A stretch of 64,000 bases of DNA, taken from contig SVGL01000006.1 of assembly GCA_015056325.1 (NCBI GenBank), forward strand, positions 62,001-126,000, given 5' to 3'. The number at the start of each line of letters is the position of its first letter. The stretch's first letter is position 1. This DNA comes from Clostridiales bacterium. Its GTDB lineage: Bacteria > Bacillota > Clostridia > Christensenellales > Aristaeellaceae. The position numbers were made by a program, and so were the translations under genes. The notes beneath the pieces were generated by a model. The model saw only the letters and a program-made list of their open reading frames with translations. It did not search any database and had not been told where the DNA came from. This document shows positions 34,932 to 43,524 of the stretch, one piece after another.

Positions 34932-35602
34932 TTCTGCTCCTCCAGGGAGTAGCCCGTACCGCGCAGGGTTTTGATGTAAGCACGGCTTCCCAGCTGTTTC
35001 AGCTGTTTGCGCAGGAAGGACACATTGACCCACACCACATGGATTTCCGCCTCCGAATTCCAGCCCCAGATACGCTCCATCATGAGCTCGGGCGAAATCA
35101 CCACACGCGGATTCCGCATGAATGTTTCCATCACCTGATAGGCCTTGCGGCTGAGGGTGATGCTTTTTTCTCCGCAGATCAACTCGCAGGTGCCGGCGTC
35201 CAGTTCAAGATCGGCAAAGGCCAGCCGGGTGGGCGTATAATCCGCCCTTCGCCGCAGGAGAGCCCGCACCCGCGCCCGCAATTCGCTGCCTGCAAAGGGC
35301 TTGGGAAGATAATCGTCTGCGCCCGCATCCAGTCCATCGACCCGGTCCTGCACGCCCCCCTTTGCAGACAGGAACAGCACCGGCGTGTTGTTCTGCGCTT
35401 GCCGAAGCTTGCGCACAACGGACAACCCGTCCATCCCGGGCATCATCACGTCCAGAATGATGCAGTCATATTGTTCCTGCTGGGCATAGTCTACTGCGGC
35501 AAGGCCATCCGCCACTGCATCAACGATGTACCCGTCGTGCTCCAGCAGTGCCGTTACGCCCCTTGAAAGGGTTTTATCATCTTCTGCAAATAGAATCCGC
35601 AT
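34928..35602 (-). CDS. OmpR-family response regulator
   Basis: A 224-residue regulator. The receiver domain covers residues 1-115, with acidic pocket EDD (7-9), phosphorylated Asp in CIILDVMMPGMDG (about 51), Ser in FLSAKGG and Lys in YLPKPF. The winged-helix DNA-binding domain follows (ITLSRKAYQVMETFMRNP... ISPELMMERIWGW... VWVNVSFLRKQLKQLG... IKTLRGTGYSLE). It is first in the two-gene operon with the kinase and lies back to back with the efflux operon, separated by 214 bp. Confidence 0.95.
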   Translation of the reverse strand: MRILFAEDDKTLSRGVTALLEHDGYIVDAVADGLAAVDYAQQEQYDCIILDVMMPGMDGLSVVRKLRQAQNNTPVLFLSAKGGVQDRVDGLDAGADDYLPKPFAGSELRARVRALLRRRADYTPTRLAFADLELDAGTCELICGEKSITLSRKAYQVMETFMRNPRVVISPELMMERIWGWNSEAEIHVVWVNVSFLRKQLKQLGSRAYIKTLRGTGYSLEEQK

Positions 35603-35816
35603 GGCTTGTCACCTCGCTTTCATCATACGCGTCGTAGTTAAAACAGACCTAACAGATTTCTTCAAAATCATTTACAAACGATTTTAGGCATGCTTTAAGT
35701 ACCAGTGGTAGCATGGATACTGCAGACTGGCAGCTGTCTTTATGCCCATTATACAGCAATGCGTGCCCTGCCGCAAGCAGAGCCGCAGCCGGAAAAAGCG
35801 AAAGGAGCTCAATTGA

Positions 35817-36851
35817 ATGAGCGAGATGATCCATCCGACCCACCAGCAGCAGAAATTACAGAAGAAAAAAAAGCGGAAAAAGGTGCTGCGCGCGATTCTG
35901 CGCACCATCCTGCTTCTGATTCTGATGGCCGCACTGGCCATCGGCGGCTTATTCATCTACAGAAAGACGAACCCCGCACAGGCTGTGACCTATCAGCCCT
36001 ACACAGCCTCGCAGGGAACGATCTCCAACGCGCTGTCCTTCAGCGGAAGTCTGCAGCTGATCAACAACACTACCTATACGGCGGATGCAGCCAGCGAGGT
36101 GCGCAACATCTATGTTGCGGAGGGAGATCAGGTGACAGCGGGGCAGAGGCTGCTGCGCCTGTCCAACGGTCAAACCATTGAAGCGGAGTTCGACGGACGC
36201 GTCAATCAGCTGCTGGTCAACGCAGGCGACAAGGCCTCTGCCGGTGCACAGCTGGTTCAGGTGGCGGATTTTTCCCGCATGAAGGTTTCCATCCGCGTGG
36301 ATGAATACGACATCAGCGACGTCCATGTCGGCCAGACCGCCCGCGTGACGGTCACCGCCACTGAACAGACGGTTGAGACGACGATCGCATCCATCAACTA
36401 TATCTCCTCCTCCTCAGGCAACGTAGCCTACTACACCGCCACCGCCTATGTGGATGTGCCGGAAGGCGTGTATCCGGGCATGCAGGCGACCATCAGCATT
36501 CCCCAGTCCGAAGCACAGAACGTGGTTGTGCTCAAGCTGGATGCCATCAGCTTCGATGAAAAGAACCAGGCCTACGTGCTCATGCAGAACGCCGATGGCT
36601 CCATGAAGAAGGTCAACATCACCACGGGCGTAAGCAACGGCAACTATGTAGAGATCACTTCCGGGGTGCAAAATGGAGATGTGGTCTATGTGGAAACCAA
36701 GGTGAATGCGCAAGGCGGCAGCATCTTTGAAGGCCTGTTCAACTTCGGCGGAGGCCAGCAGCCCCGGCAGAACAACAATAACAACAGAAACAACAATCAG
36801 CGCAACAACACCCGTCAGAACAACGGCGGCGGTCAGGGTGGTGGTCGGTGA
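35817..36851 (+). CDS. Periplasmic-adaptor-type efflux subunit (MacA/HlyD-like)
   Basis: A 344-residue protein. A basic N-terminus (KKKKRKKVLR) and one membrane segment (LRTILLLILMAALAIGGLFIY, residues 28-48) anchor an extracellular adaptor with a barrel-sandwich hybrid (SFSGSLQL... VAEGDQVTAGQRLLRL), no long coiled coil, and a beta-barrel (SIRVDEYDISDVHVGQ). The last 35 residues are a low-complexity tail of Asn, Gln, Arg and Gly. AAAGGAG stands before the ATG. It is the first gene of a four-gene MacAB-type operon opposite a two-component system. Confidence 0.88.
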   Translation: MSEMIHPTHQQQKLQKKKKRKKVLRAILRTILLLILMAALAIGGLFIYRKTNPAQAVTYQPYTASQGTISNALSFSGSLQLINNTTYTADAASEVRNIYVAEGDQVTAGQRLLRLSNGQTIEAEFDGRVNQLLVNAGDKASAGAQLVQVADFSRMKVSIRVDEYDISDVHVGQTARVTVTATEQTVETTIASINYISSSSGNVAYYTATAYVDVPEGVYPGMQATISIPQSEAQNVVVLKLDAISFDEKNQAYVLMQNADGSMKKVNITTGVSNGNYVEITSGVQNGDVVYVETKVNAQGGSIFEGLFNFGGGQQPRQNNNNNRNNNQRNNTRQNNGGGQGGGR

Positions 36852-37546
36852 TGGCGAATGAATTCTTCCGCATGACTGGCATCCACAAGATCTACCCGCT
36901 GGGCGATGAGGAGCTGCACGTCCTCAAGGACATCAACCTTCACATCGCGCAGGGGGAATACCTCTCCATCCTGGGACCCTCGGGCAGCGGCAAATCTACA
37001 CTGATGAACATCATCGGATGTCTGGATACGCCCAGCCAGGGAAGCTACATCCTTCATGGGCGGCAGGTGGATGAAATGAACGAAAAGGAGCTATCCCGGC
37101 TGCGCAGCAAGGAGATCGGCTTCGTGTTCCAGAATTCCCAGCTGCTGCCCCGGCTGACGGCACAGCAGAACGTGGAGCTTCCCCTGGTCTACGCCGACGT
37201 TTCCACCAGGGAGCGCCGGCGGCGCGCCCAGGAAATGCTGGAGCGCGTGGGACTTTCTGACCGCATGGGACATTACCCCAACCAGCTCTCCGGCGGCCAG
37301 CAGCAGCGCGTAGCCATCGCCCGGGCACTGGTGGGCAACCCTTCCATCCTGCTGGCGGACGAACCCACCGGTGCGCTGGATCAGAAAACAGGCAAGCAGG
37401 TCATGCAGCTATTCCAGTCCCTCAATGATGAAGGACGAACTGTCATCATGATCACCCATGATATGAACATTGCAGCATATGCCCGGCGCATTGTGCACAT
37501 CATTGACGGTGAACTGACAGAAGGCGGTGATACATCCGATGCTTAA
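36851..37546 (+). CDS. MacB/LolD-type ABC transporter ATPase
   Basis: A 231-residue ATPase. Walker A is GPSGSGKST near residue 38, the Q-loop [11 protein letters not shown], the signature [15 protein letters not shown], Walker B ILLADEP and the H-loop MITHDMN. LNGERSER-like spacing and the 'GALDQKTG' D-loop place it in the MacB/LolD group that drives mechanotransmission rather than transport through a channel. The ATG overlaps the stop of the adaptor gene (TGATG), so translation is coupled. Confidence 0.95.
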   Translation: MANEFFRMTGIHKIYPLGDEELHVLKDINLHIAQGEYLSILGPSGSGKSTLMNIIGCLDTPSQGSYILHGRQVDEMNEKELSRLRSKEIGFVFQNSQLLPRLTAQQNVELPLVYADVSTRERRRRAQEMLERVGLSDRMGHYPNQLSGGQQQRVAIARALVGNPSILLADEPTGALDQKTGKQVMQLFQSLNDEGRTVIMITHDMNIAAYARRIVHIIDGELTEGGDTSDA

Positions 37547-38750
37547 GAAAATCACCCAGTTTTTGCGGATGCTGCGGGAATGCTTCATTATGTCCATTCA
37601 CAACATCCGGGGCTCCCGGATGCGCTCCTTCCTGACGATCCTCGGCATCCTCATTGGCGTGGCGGCGGTCATTGCACTTATTACAACAGTGTCGGGCTTT
37701 TCCGGATCGCTGTCAAGCTCCTTTGCCTCCATGGGTGCGGGTACGTTGACCGTCTCCGTCACAGGCAGCGAGCTGAAGGAAGGCCTGTCCTCCGCTGATC
37801 TGGATGTGCTCACTACCATGGACTGCATCCGGGGCGTAACGCCAACGGTATCCCTCAGAGCCCGCGTCTCCCGGGGGCATGCATATAAATCCAATGTATC
37901 CCTCTCCGGCAGAAACACCTTCTACTTCCGTGAGAATGAGGAACTTGTCAGCCGTGGCCGCGCCATTACACCGGTGGACGAAAGCAACATGTCCTATGTG
38001 TGCCTGATCACCACGGGGATGATGGAGACCTTCTTCTTTGGCGTGGACCCGCTGGGCGAAACCCTCTACATCAGCGGCATTCCCTTTCAGGTGGTCGGCA
38101 TCCTCTCTGACAACACCGCCACGAGCCTGACCTCCCTCATGAGCGGCTCAGCGGATATCCTCATCCCCTATACCACTGCCATGCGCCTGAACAACGTGAA
38201 CGTGGTCACCGCCTTTACCGTCTATCTGGCGGATGGATACGATTCAGAAACCGGAACAATCCCCATCGAGGAGGAGCTTGACCGGATGTTTTCCTTTGAG
38301 GAGGACTGCTTTACCATTACCAACATGTCCGGTGTGGAGGACACGATGGAGTCCATGCTGTCCATGGTCAGCGCGCTGCTGGCGGGCATCGCTTCCATTG
38401 CGCTGGTGGTCGGCGGCATCGGCATAATGAACATGATGCTTACCACCGTCACCGAGCGCACGGTAGAAATCGGTCTGAAAAAGGCGCTGGGAGCGCTGCC
38501 ATGGCAGATCCAGACCCAATTTCTGATGGAATCCTTCATGCTGTCGATGATCGGCGGCATTCTGGGGATCCTGATCGGCCTGATCCTGTCCTATACGCTG
38601 TGCACCATGATGGATACAAGCTTTGTCATTTCCATGGGTGCGATTGCGCTGGGCGCAGGCTTTTCAGCGGCGGTCGGCATTATCTTCGGCTGGGCGCCCG
38701 CGAGGAAGGCCAGCAAACTCAACCCCATCGACGCGCTGCGTTCGATGTAA
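37539..38750 (+). CDS. MacB-type FtsX-domain permease
   Basis: A 403-residue membrane protein with an N-terminal helix (FLTILGILIGVAAVIALITTV, about residues 30-50), a large extracellular MacB_PCD domain, then three C-terminal helices of an FtsX domain (ALLAGIASIALVVGGIGIMNMML; GLKKALGALPWQIQTQFLMES; IFGWAPARKASKLNPIDALRSM). The closing 'P..ALR' motif is typical. The start at 37539 overlaps the ATPase gene by 8 bp; a GTG four codons upstream is possible. It works with the ATPase and adaptor to export a peptide or drug. Confidence 0.93.
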   Translation: MLKKITQFLRMLRECFIMSIHNIRGSRMRSFLTILGILIGVAAVIALITTVSGFSGSLSSSFASMGAGTLTVSVTGSELKEGLSSADLDVLTTMDCIRGVTPTVSLRARVSRGHAYKSNVSLSGRNTFYFRENEELVSRGRAITPVDESNMSYVCLITTGMMETFFFGVDPLGETLYISGIPFQVVGILSDNTATSLTSLMSGSADILIPYTTAMRLNNVNVVTAFTVYLADGYDSETGTIPIEEELDRMFSFEEDCFTITNMSGVEDTMESMLSMVSALLAGIASIALVVGGIGIMNMMLTTVTERTVEIGLKKALGALPWQIQTQFLMESFMLSMIGGILGILIGLILSYTLCTMMDTSFVISMGAIALGAGFSAAVGIIFGWAPARKASKLNPIDALRSM

Positions 38751-38762
38751 CACGGAGGTATC

Positions 38763-39824
38763 ATGATGAAGAAGTTTATTGCCATTCTGCTGATGACGCT
38801 GATGGTATGCAGCACAGCCACAGCATTCACGGAGGAGCTTGAATTAACCGGCACTGTCACTGCGACTCAGACAGTTACGCTGAGCTCCCCTGCTTCGGGA
38901 AAGATCGAAGCGTGCAGCGTCATGCCCGGCGACCATGTGAAGGCAGGAGACGTGCTTCTGTCTCTGGAAACGGTGAAGGTTTACGCACAGGAGGACGGCA
39001 TAATCCGCACCTTCGGCTGGATCGGCGACAACCTGGACACCCTGACAACGCGTTACGGAGGCGTTGCCTATCTGGAGCCAGAGCAGCGCTACACCATCTC
39101 CGCATCCACCAAGAATGCGTACAGCAACGATGACAACAAGCGGATTCACCCCGGTGAAACAGTATACCTGCGGGGCTCAAGCAACAATGCATTGAAGAGC
39201 CTCGGCACTGTGACGGCGGTTTCCGGCACCAGCTTCACCGTTGCCGTACACGGAAACACCATCCCCAGCAACACCTTGGTATACATCTTCCGCGATTCAA
39301 CCTATGATGCCTCCAGCCGCATCGGCAGCGGAAGCATTACCCAGGTCAGCGCAACGGTGTATACCGACACCGGTTATCTGGTGAAATGGCATGTAAAGAG
39401 CGGAGACTTCGTTACGGAGGGCGATCTGCTCTATGAAAAGCTGGAGGGGAGTTTTGCCCCAGGCGCCGTGAATCTGAACCAGATTACATCGGAGGAGGCA
39501 GGCGTGATCGTCTCGCTGGCAACCGGCAAGGGCAAGACTGTCATTACAGATGAAGAGGTGATTGAGTTTTACCCGGATGCGGGCATGCGAATTGTCGTTT
39601 CTGTTCCGGAGAGCGACCTGGCCCGCATCGAGCCTGGTACAAAGGTGCAATACACATTGGCCAGCGAGGACGACAGCGCAGAACCGCTCACCGGCACGAT
39701 TGAGAAGATATCCCTTCTGCCCGATGCTGATACGACCTACGGCACAACCTACAGCGTCTACATCATCCCTGATAAGATCAATGAACTCAAATACGGCATG
39801 AGCGTGACCGTACTGATCCCCTGA
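38763..39824 (+). CDS. Second exported efflux adaptor-like protein
   Basis: A 353-residue protein with a cleavable signal peptide (residues 1-20). The biotinyl-lipoyl-like motif is ELTGTVTATQTVTLSSPASGKIEACSVMPGDHVKAGDVLLSLETVKVYA (in pieces about residues 25-75), followed by beta-rich segments including WHVKSGDFVTEGDLLYEKL and IVVSVPESDLARIEPGTKVQY. It is related to HlyD/MacA adaptors but lacks their membrane anchor. GGAGG lies before two adjacent ATGs. As the last gene of the operon it may complete the adaptor assembly across the wall. Confidence 0.8.
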   Translation: MMKKFIAILLMTLMVCSTATAFTEELELTGTVTATQTVTLSSPASGKIEACSVMPGDHVKAGDVLLSLETVKVYAQEDGIIRTFGWIGDNLDTLTTRYGGVAYLEPEQRYTISASTKNAYSNDDNKRIHPGETVYLRGSSNNALKSLGTVTAVSGTSFTVAVHGNTIPSNTLVYIFRDSTYDASSRIGSGSITQVSATVYTDTGYLVKWHVKSGDFVTEGDLLYEKLEGSFAPGAVNLNQITSEEAGVIVSLATGKGKTVITDEEVIEFYPDAGMRIVVSVPESDLARIEPGTKVQYTLASEDDSAEPLTGTIEKISLLPDADTTYGTTYSVYIIPDKINELKYGMSVTVLIP

Positions 39825-39924
39825 TGCATCGCATGCTGTTCCTGAACAACAGGAATTGCGCACGTGAAAATTGACATTTTGGTACAAAACAGCCCTCAAG
39901 CCCATGACGTCAAGGCATGCAGCC

Positions 39925-39960
39925 TGAGGATGATAAGCAGGCTCAAACCTGCGATCCTCA
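39925..39960. other. Nested hairpin in the gap after the efflux operon
   Basis: TGAGGAT (39925-39931) pairs with ATCCTCA (39954-39960) around an inner GCAGG/CCTGC stem. No T-run follows. The gap 39825-40388 otherwise contains the integrase remnant and the att copy listed below. Confidence 0.5.
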
Positions 39961-40077
39961 CAAATCTCTACGTCTGTTATACGGCCTGTTCTTTGTGAAA
40001 GCGAAGGACGGGTCGCATTTTCTTTTCAGCCACTGCTTGCACCACCATCACAACCTATATATACCTGCATAATATCA

Positions 40078-40170
40078 AGAGTCTATGCGCCGACCCGCCA
40101 CGAGAGCATCATTGCGCATCAGGATTTGATCAATTCCCTGGCAAAAAAACAGCTCGTGGTACCGGCAGTC
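40078..40170 (+). pseudogene. 3'-end remnant of a tyrosine integrase gene
   Basis: The 31 codons translate to RVYAPTRHESIIAHQDLINS followed by LAKKQLVVPA, nearly the same as the C-terminus of the intact integrase ending at 46255. Everything upstream of the Arg codon is lost and the stop is gone. It is the scar of an earlier, related element at the same tRNA site. Confidence 0.88.
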
Positions 40171-40212
40171 ACAGCACACATAAATTGTTATACTTTCAGA
40201 CAAAAAGAAAAA

Positions 40213-40290
40213 CCGCAACCCCTGTATTCACAAGGCTTGCGGTGCAAGTGGGATTAGTAGGGCTCGAACCTATGACCTCCACGATGTCAA
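40213..40290. repeat. Left att copy: 78-bp direct repeat with 3' half of tRNA-Val
   Basis: It is identical except for one base to 46389-46466. It contains the 3' 42 nt of the tRNA-Val gene (40249-40290, from the anticodon loop to the discriminator) plus its terminator. Sequence diverges immediately past the anticodon loop. This is the classical attachment-site arrangement for a tyrosine integrase using a tRNA 3' end. Confidence 0.9.
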
Positions 40291-40388
40291 AACTTCCAAA
40301 AAATAGAATTGTTTACAGTTCGCGATGCGTCCTTCCTGCGTTTTTGTTACAGTCTGTTCTCTGTCACAGCAGAGAACAGGCTGTTTTT

Positions 40389-41630
40389 TCACCGATACAT
40401 CATCCCCGGCATCACCACCAGCTCGCACTTGTCCTGCGCCAGGTCGTTGTGCCCCATCAGGGAGGCCGCACAGATCATCCCGTACCCGAACCGGCTACGC
40501 AGATCATCCACGCAGTTGTCCAGCGCCCGGCGACGCTCACGGCGCTCCGCATCATGGAACAGATCCAGCTGCAGCGGCTGATGGATGGGCACCAGGTTGA
40601 TCCCCCTGATGGTCAACGCCCGAACCGGCTTGTGCCAAGTATACCGCTGACGGAACAAGTCAAATCCAGCGGCAGCCAGATCCAGAGGGCTCTGCGTCGG
40701 GAACGGCAGCGGCGTCTGGTACTGCCGGTAATCCAGATCATTGTCCTTCACCGTGATCTGCACGCCCCGGGCACACAGCTCATGCTTGCGCAGACGATGC
40801 TGCACATCCTGGGCAAGCTCGTACAGCACGCGCCAGACAGCATATTCGGAATCCAGGTCGCAGACGCAGGTCGTGCCATGACCGACGCTCTTGATGGGCG
40901 CGACGAAGTCCCTGGGCATGACGGGCGCATGGTCATCCCCGTTGGCAAAGCGCCACAGCATCAGCCCGTTGACGCCCAGCCATCGCTGCAGCAATTCCGG
41001 CGCACAGTTGGCCAGCGCTCCGATGGTGGGGATGTTCATCTTCATCAGCTTGCGGGTGGTTGCAGGGCCCACATAGAGCAGCTCCGACACCGGCAGCGGC
41101 CAGATTTTCTCCCGGAAATTCTCCTTGCTGATCACCGTAACCGCATCCGGCTTTTTCAGATCGCTGCCGAGCTTGGCAAACACCTTTGAAAATGAAACAC
41201 CGATGGACACCGTCAGCCCCGTCTCTTCCCTCACCCGCTGCCGGATCTCCTCCGCAATCTGCTGTCCAACGCCTTCCACGTCACCCCCACCATATGGGAG
41301 CGACAGCCAGTTTTCATCCATGCCGAAGGGCTCGATGGCATCGGTGTACTCCGCATAAATGCGCCGGACGATTTTGGAATACTTGATGTACAGTTCATAC
41401 CGGGGAGGCACGCAGATCAGCCCCGGACACGCCTGACGCGCTTGCCAGTTGGCCGAGCCAGTCTTCACGCCCATCCGCTTGGCGGGATAGGATGCCGTCA
41501 GCACAATACCGTGCCGATCCTCAGTGCTTCCGCATACCGCGACAGCCTTTCCTTTCAAAGCGGGGTTTTCGTTCATCTCCACGGATGCATAAAAGCAATT
41601 CAGGTCACTGTGCAGAATGATATCAGCCAT
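40389..41630 (-). CDS. dinB: DinB-type Y-family DNA polymerase IV
   Basis: A 413-residue error-prone polymerase. The N-terminal catalytic Asp lies in HSDLNCFYASVE (residues 7-18, with the aromatic steric gate), and the second acidic pair is in FGMDENWLSL near residue 104, where most DinB proteins have SIDEAYLD; the two metal ligands remain but the context is unusual. A helix-hairpin-helix (VGPATTRKLMKM) and the little-finger domain follow. The start at 41630 has GGAGG 7 bp upstream. A LexA/DinR box GAAC-ATTC-GTTC lies between promoter and start, so the gene is SOS-induced. Confidence 0.93.
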   Translation of the reverse strand: MADIILHSDLNCFYASVEMNENPALKGKAVAVCGSTEDRHGIVLTASYPAKRMGVKTGSANWQARQACPGLICVPPRYELYIKYSKIVRRIYAEYTDAIEPFGMDENWLSLPYGGGDVEGVGQQIAEEIRQRVREETGLTVSIGVSFSKVFAKLGSDLKKPDAVTVISKENFREKIWPLPVSELLYVGPATTRKLMKMNIPTIGALANCAPELLQRWLGVNGLMLWRFANGDDHAPVMPRDFVAPIKSVGHGTTCVCDLDSEYAVWRVLYELAQDVQHRLRKHELCARGVQITVKDNDLDYRQYQTPLPFPTQSPLDLAAAGFDLFRQRYTWHKPVRALTIRGINLVPIHQPLQLDLFHDAERRERRRALDNCVDDLRSRFGYGMICAASLMGHNDLAQDKCELVVMPGMMYR

Positions 41631-41649
41631 GGTCACGCCTCCATTACAA

Positions 41650-41701
41650 GAACATTCGTTCTTTCATTGGACAGCATACCACGTTTGGCGACACTTGTAA
41701 A
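41650..41701 (-). promoter_or_regulatory. dinB promoter and SOS box
   Basis: On the minus strand TTTACA (41696-41701), 17 bp, TATGCT (41673-41678). The Gram-positive SOS box GAACATTCGTTC (41650-41661, perfect GAAC-N4-GTTC) lies just downstream of the -10. Confidence 0.9.
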
Positions 41702-41743
41702 GCGAACATCGAATATTTGTTTGCGTATTTTTTTCCATTCCCC

Positions 41744-41790
41744 TTTACACATTGCGCTCTACATGGTATGATATACAAGAACAATCGTTC
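41744..41790 (+). promoter_or_regulatory. Divergent SOS promoter of the small gene
   Basis: TTTACA (41744-41749), 17 bp, TATGAT (41767-41772), then the SOS box GAACAATCGTTC (41779-41790). Promoter and operator geometry match those of dinB. A half-conserved GAACATCGAATA lies at 41704-41715. Confidence 0.9.
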
Positions 41791-41805
41791 TCAGAGGTGA
41801 TTCTT

Positions 41806-42084
41806 ATGGCTTCCTCCTCCCCCATAAAAGTCTATGTACAAGTCAGCGTGAATTTTGATGATACTGGCCGCATGCATCCCACCAGCATTCTCTGGGAGGA
41901 TGGCACACATTACGAGATCGACCGCGTGATGGACGTCCGCCCGGCATTTGCCGCCCGTGCCGGTGGCCAGGGCGACCGCTACACCATCCGCCTGGGCGAG
42001 CAGATCACCTACCTGTTCTTCGAGCACAACGTGGACTACGGCAGCCCCATCCCCGGCCGATGGTTTGTAGAACGCAAGGGTTAA
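41806..42084 (+). CDS. SOS-regulated small protein, unknown function
   Basis: A 92-residue soluble protein, predicted all-beta (IKVYVQVSVNFDDTGRMHPTSILWEDGTHYEIDRV... RYTIRLGEQITYLFFE... GRWFVERKG). I recall similar short proteins beside dinB in other Firmicutes but no assigned function. GAGGTG precedes the ATG. Its promoter carries an SOS box identical in layout to that of the divergent dinB, so a role in the DNA-damage response, perhaps as a polymerase accessory factor, is a reasonable inference. Confidence 0.75.
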   Translation: MASSSPIKVYVQVSVNFDDTGRMHPTSILWEDGTHYEIDRVMDVRPAFAARAGGQGDRYTIRLGEQITYLFFEHNVDYGSPIPGRWFVERKG

Positions 42085-42090
42085 TCCCAC

Positions 42091-42113
42091 GAAAAAAGGC
42101 GGGAGTCCCGCCC
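42091..42113 (-). terminator. Terminator of SRAP gene
   Basis: On the minus strand GGCGGG-ACT-CCCGCC followed by TTTTTT. Confidence 0.92.
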
Positions 42114-42116
42114 TGT

Positions 42117-42701
42117 TCACACCGGTGTGAAGTTCATATTGGTCTGCGCTGCCCGGAGCACCTCCACCGCGTCATAGCGCGGATTGAGCCAGTCCGGCAT
42201 CGCCTCTGCCGGGAGGATCACCGGCATCCGATGGTGGATGTGGGCCACGCAGTCCGCCGCCTCCCGCGTCAGGATGGAGCACGCCGCCTGATTGCCTTCC
42301 CGGCGATAGATGCCCGCCAGGTAGATCATCTCCTGCCCCTGGGTCGCAATGGCATGCTTGATTTTCCGATCTCCGCGCTTCTCCCATTCAAAGTAGCACG
42401 TCGCAGGGATCAGACAGCGCCGCTGCTTCATACCGTCCGCAAAGAGAGGCTTCACCGCAGCCGTTTCGCTCCGCGCGTTGAACATGGGCTTCCCATCCGG
42501 CATGGTATAGCCCCAGCGCATGGCAAACACACCCTGCTGCATCGACTGGCCATTGGCAACGGTCATGACGATATCCGTTGGCCGAATCTCTCCCCGGGTT
42601 TTTACACCAGGATTTCCGTTGTACTTCCGGTTCATCAGGTCAATGATGCGCTGCAGTTCCTCGGCCTTGTCTTCCTCGGCAATGTAAAAGCGTCCGCACA
42701 T
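42117..42701 (-). CDS. SRAP-domain protein (YedK/HMCES)
   Basis: A 194-residue protein that, by family, crosslinks to abasic sites in single-stranded DNA through its N-terminal Cys. The processed N-terminus would be Cys2 (MCGRFYIAEED). Other conserved active-site parts are FNARSET near residue 77, CYFEWEK near 104 and HHRMPVIL near 160. The start is fixed by the Cys2 requirement and by AGGAGGTG upstream. It shares a locus with dinB, suggesting a DNA-damage module. No SOS box is visible before it. Confidence 0.94.
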   Translation of the reverse strand: MCGRFYIAEEDKAEELQRIIDLMNRKYNGNPGVKTRGEIRPTDIVMTVANGQSMQQGVFAMRWGYTMPDGKPMFNARSETAAVKPLFADGMKQRRCLIPATCYFEWEKRGDRKIKHAIATQGQEMIYLAGIYRREGNQAACSILTREAADCVAHIHHRMPVILPAEAMPDWLNPRYDAVEVLRAAQTNMNFTPV

Positions 42702-42798
42702 GGTTCTCACCTCCTGGACTGGACATCGTGCTTTTGCAGTCAGTCCCTCACTCGACCACCTACCCGTCAGCATTAGATTTTGCGCTGGCGGGTTAGTT

Positions 42799-43023
42799 TT
42801 ATGTACCCCCGGTCGCGTCGTCTGTGCGCTTCCAGTCTTCTTCGGATAGGCCAAGCTCAATACGCAAAAGACGATTCACCATGCCATTGATCGATTCGTC
42901 TTTGGTAGCAGCGCAGGTCTCCACAATAGCCTTCCTCCCCTTGGGGATGGTAATAGCCAAGCGATCATAGGCTTTTTCATTGTAGCGTTGCTTTACAGCA
43001 GAGGACGTCTTTGTCTTCGCCAT
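42799..43023 (-). CDS. Ribbon-helix-helix-like small DNA-binding protein
   Basis: A 74-residue protein. KAYDRLAITIPKGRKAIVETCAATKDESINGMVNRLLRIEL has the strand-helix-helix layout of Arc/CopG-type regulators found on mobile elements. AAGGAGGTG precedes the ATG at 43023. Three 18-bp palindromes lie in the 180-bp gap to the next gene, which is transcribed the other way, so the protein probably represses both genes. Confidence 0.75.
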   Translation of the reverse strand: MAKTKTSSAVKQRYNEKAYDRLAITIPKGRKAIVETCAATKDESINGMVNRLLRIELGLSEEDWKRTDDATGGT

Positions 43024-43060
43024 AGTAGTCACCTCCTTGGCAGTATTATATCACGCCAAA

Positions 43061-43151
43061 CATACTAACACAAGTATGCACATTCAACATACTAGCAGCA
43101 GTATGTTTGTGAAATGTGTCAATTTACATACTAACACCAGTATGTTATAAT
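43061..43151. promoter_or_regulatory. Three CATACT-N6-AGTATG operators between divergent promoters
   Basis: Perfect half-sites CATACT/AGTATG with 6-bp centres occur at 43061-43078, 43088-43105 and 43127-43144. The plus promoter TTTACA (43123-43128), 17 bp, TATAAT (43146-43151) encloses the third palindrome in its spacer. On the minus strand TTGAAT-17-TATGTT encloses the first. Confidence 0.88.
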
Positions 43152-43203
43152 GAATACAACGGTTGAGTTCTAGCCCAGCCAAATGAAAAGGAGGTACACC
43201 TAC

Positions 43204-43401
43204 ATGAGCAACACCACCCTGGAGGACAGCGTCAAGGCTGTCATGGGAGACGACGAACTCCTCACAGCAGGCGCGTACAAGGTCAGCTGGAAAACCTTCA
43301 CATCATCCCGCGTTGACACCACAGCTCTGAAAAAAGCCCTGCCGGACATCGCCGCCCAGTTCACCAAGCAGACCACAGCCCGCCGATTTTCCATCAATTA
43401 A
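43204..43401 (+). CDS. Orphan 65-residue protein resembling a recombinase C-terminus
   Basis: A small protein whose second half (YKVSWKTFTSSRVDTTALKK... QFTKQTTARRFSIN) resembles the C-terminal tail I know from YqaJ-type phage recombinases; the nuclease core is absent. AAGGAGGT stands 8 bp before the ATG, and a consensus promoter with an operator drives it, so it appears to be a genuine gene rather than debris. Family assignment is from memory of the pattern and is tentative. Confidence 0.55.
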   Translation: MSNTTLEDSVKAVMGDDELLTAGAYKVSWKTFTSSRVDTTALKKALPDIAAQFTKQTTARRFSIN

Positions 43402-43524
43402 AGCCGGGACACCTACCACAGCATCCCGGCAACACTCACACCAGCAACCGAGCAAGGACACCGGGGAGAGCATCTCATTCTACCACACTGAGGTGCTCCT
43501 CCGCAATAAGGAAGGAGCAATTTC

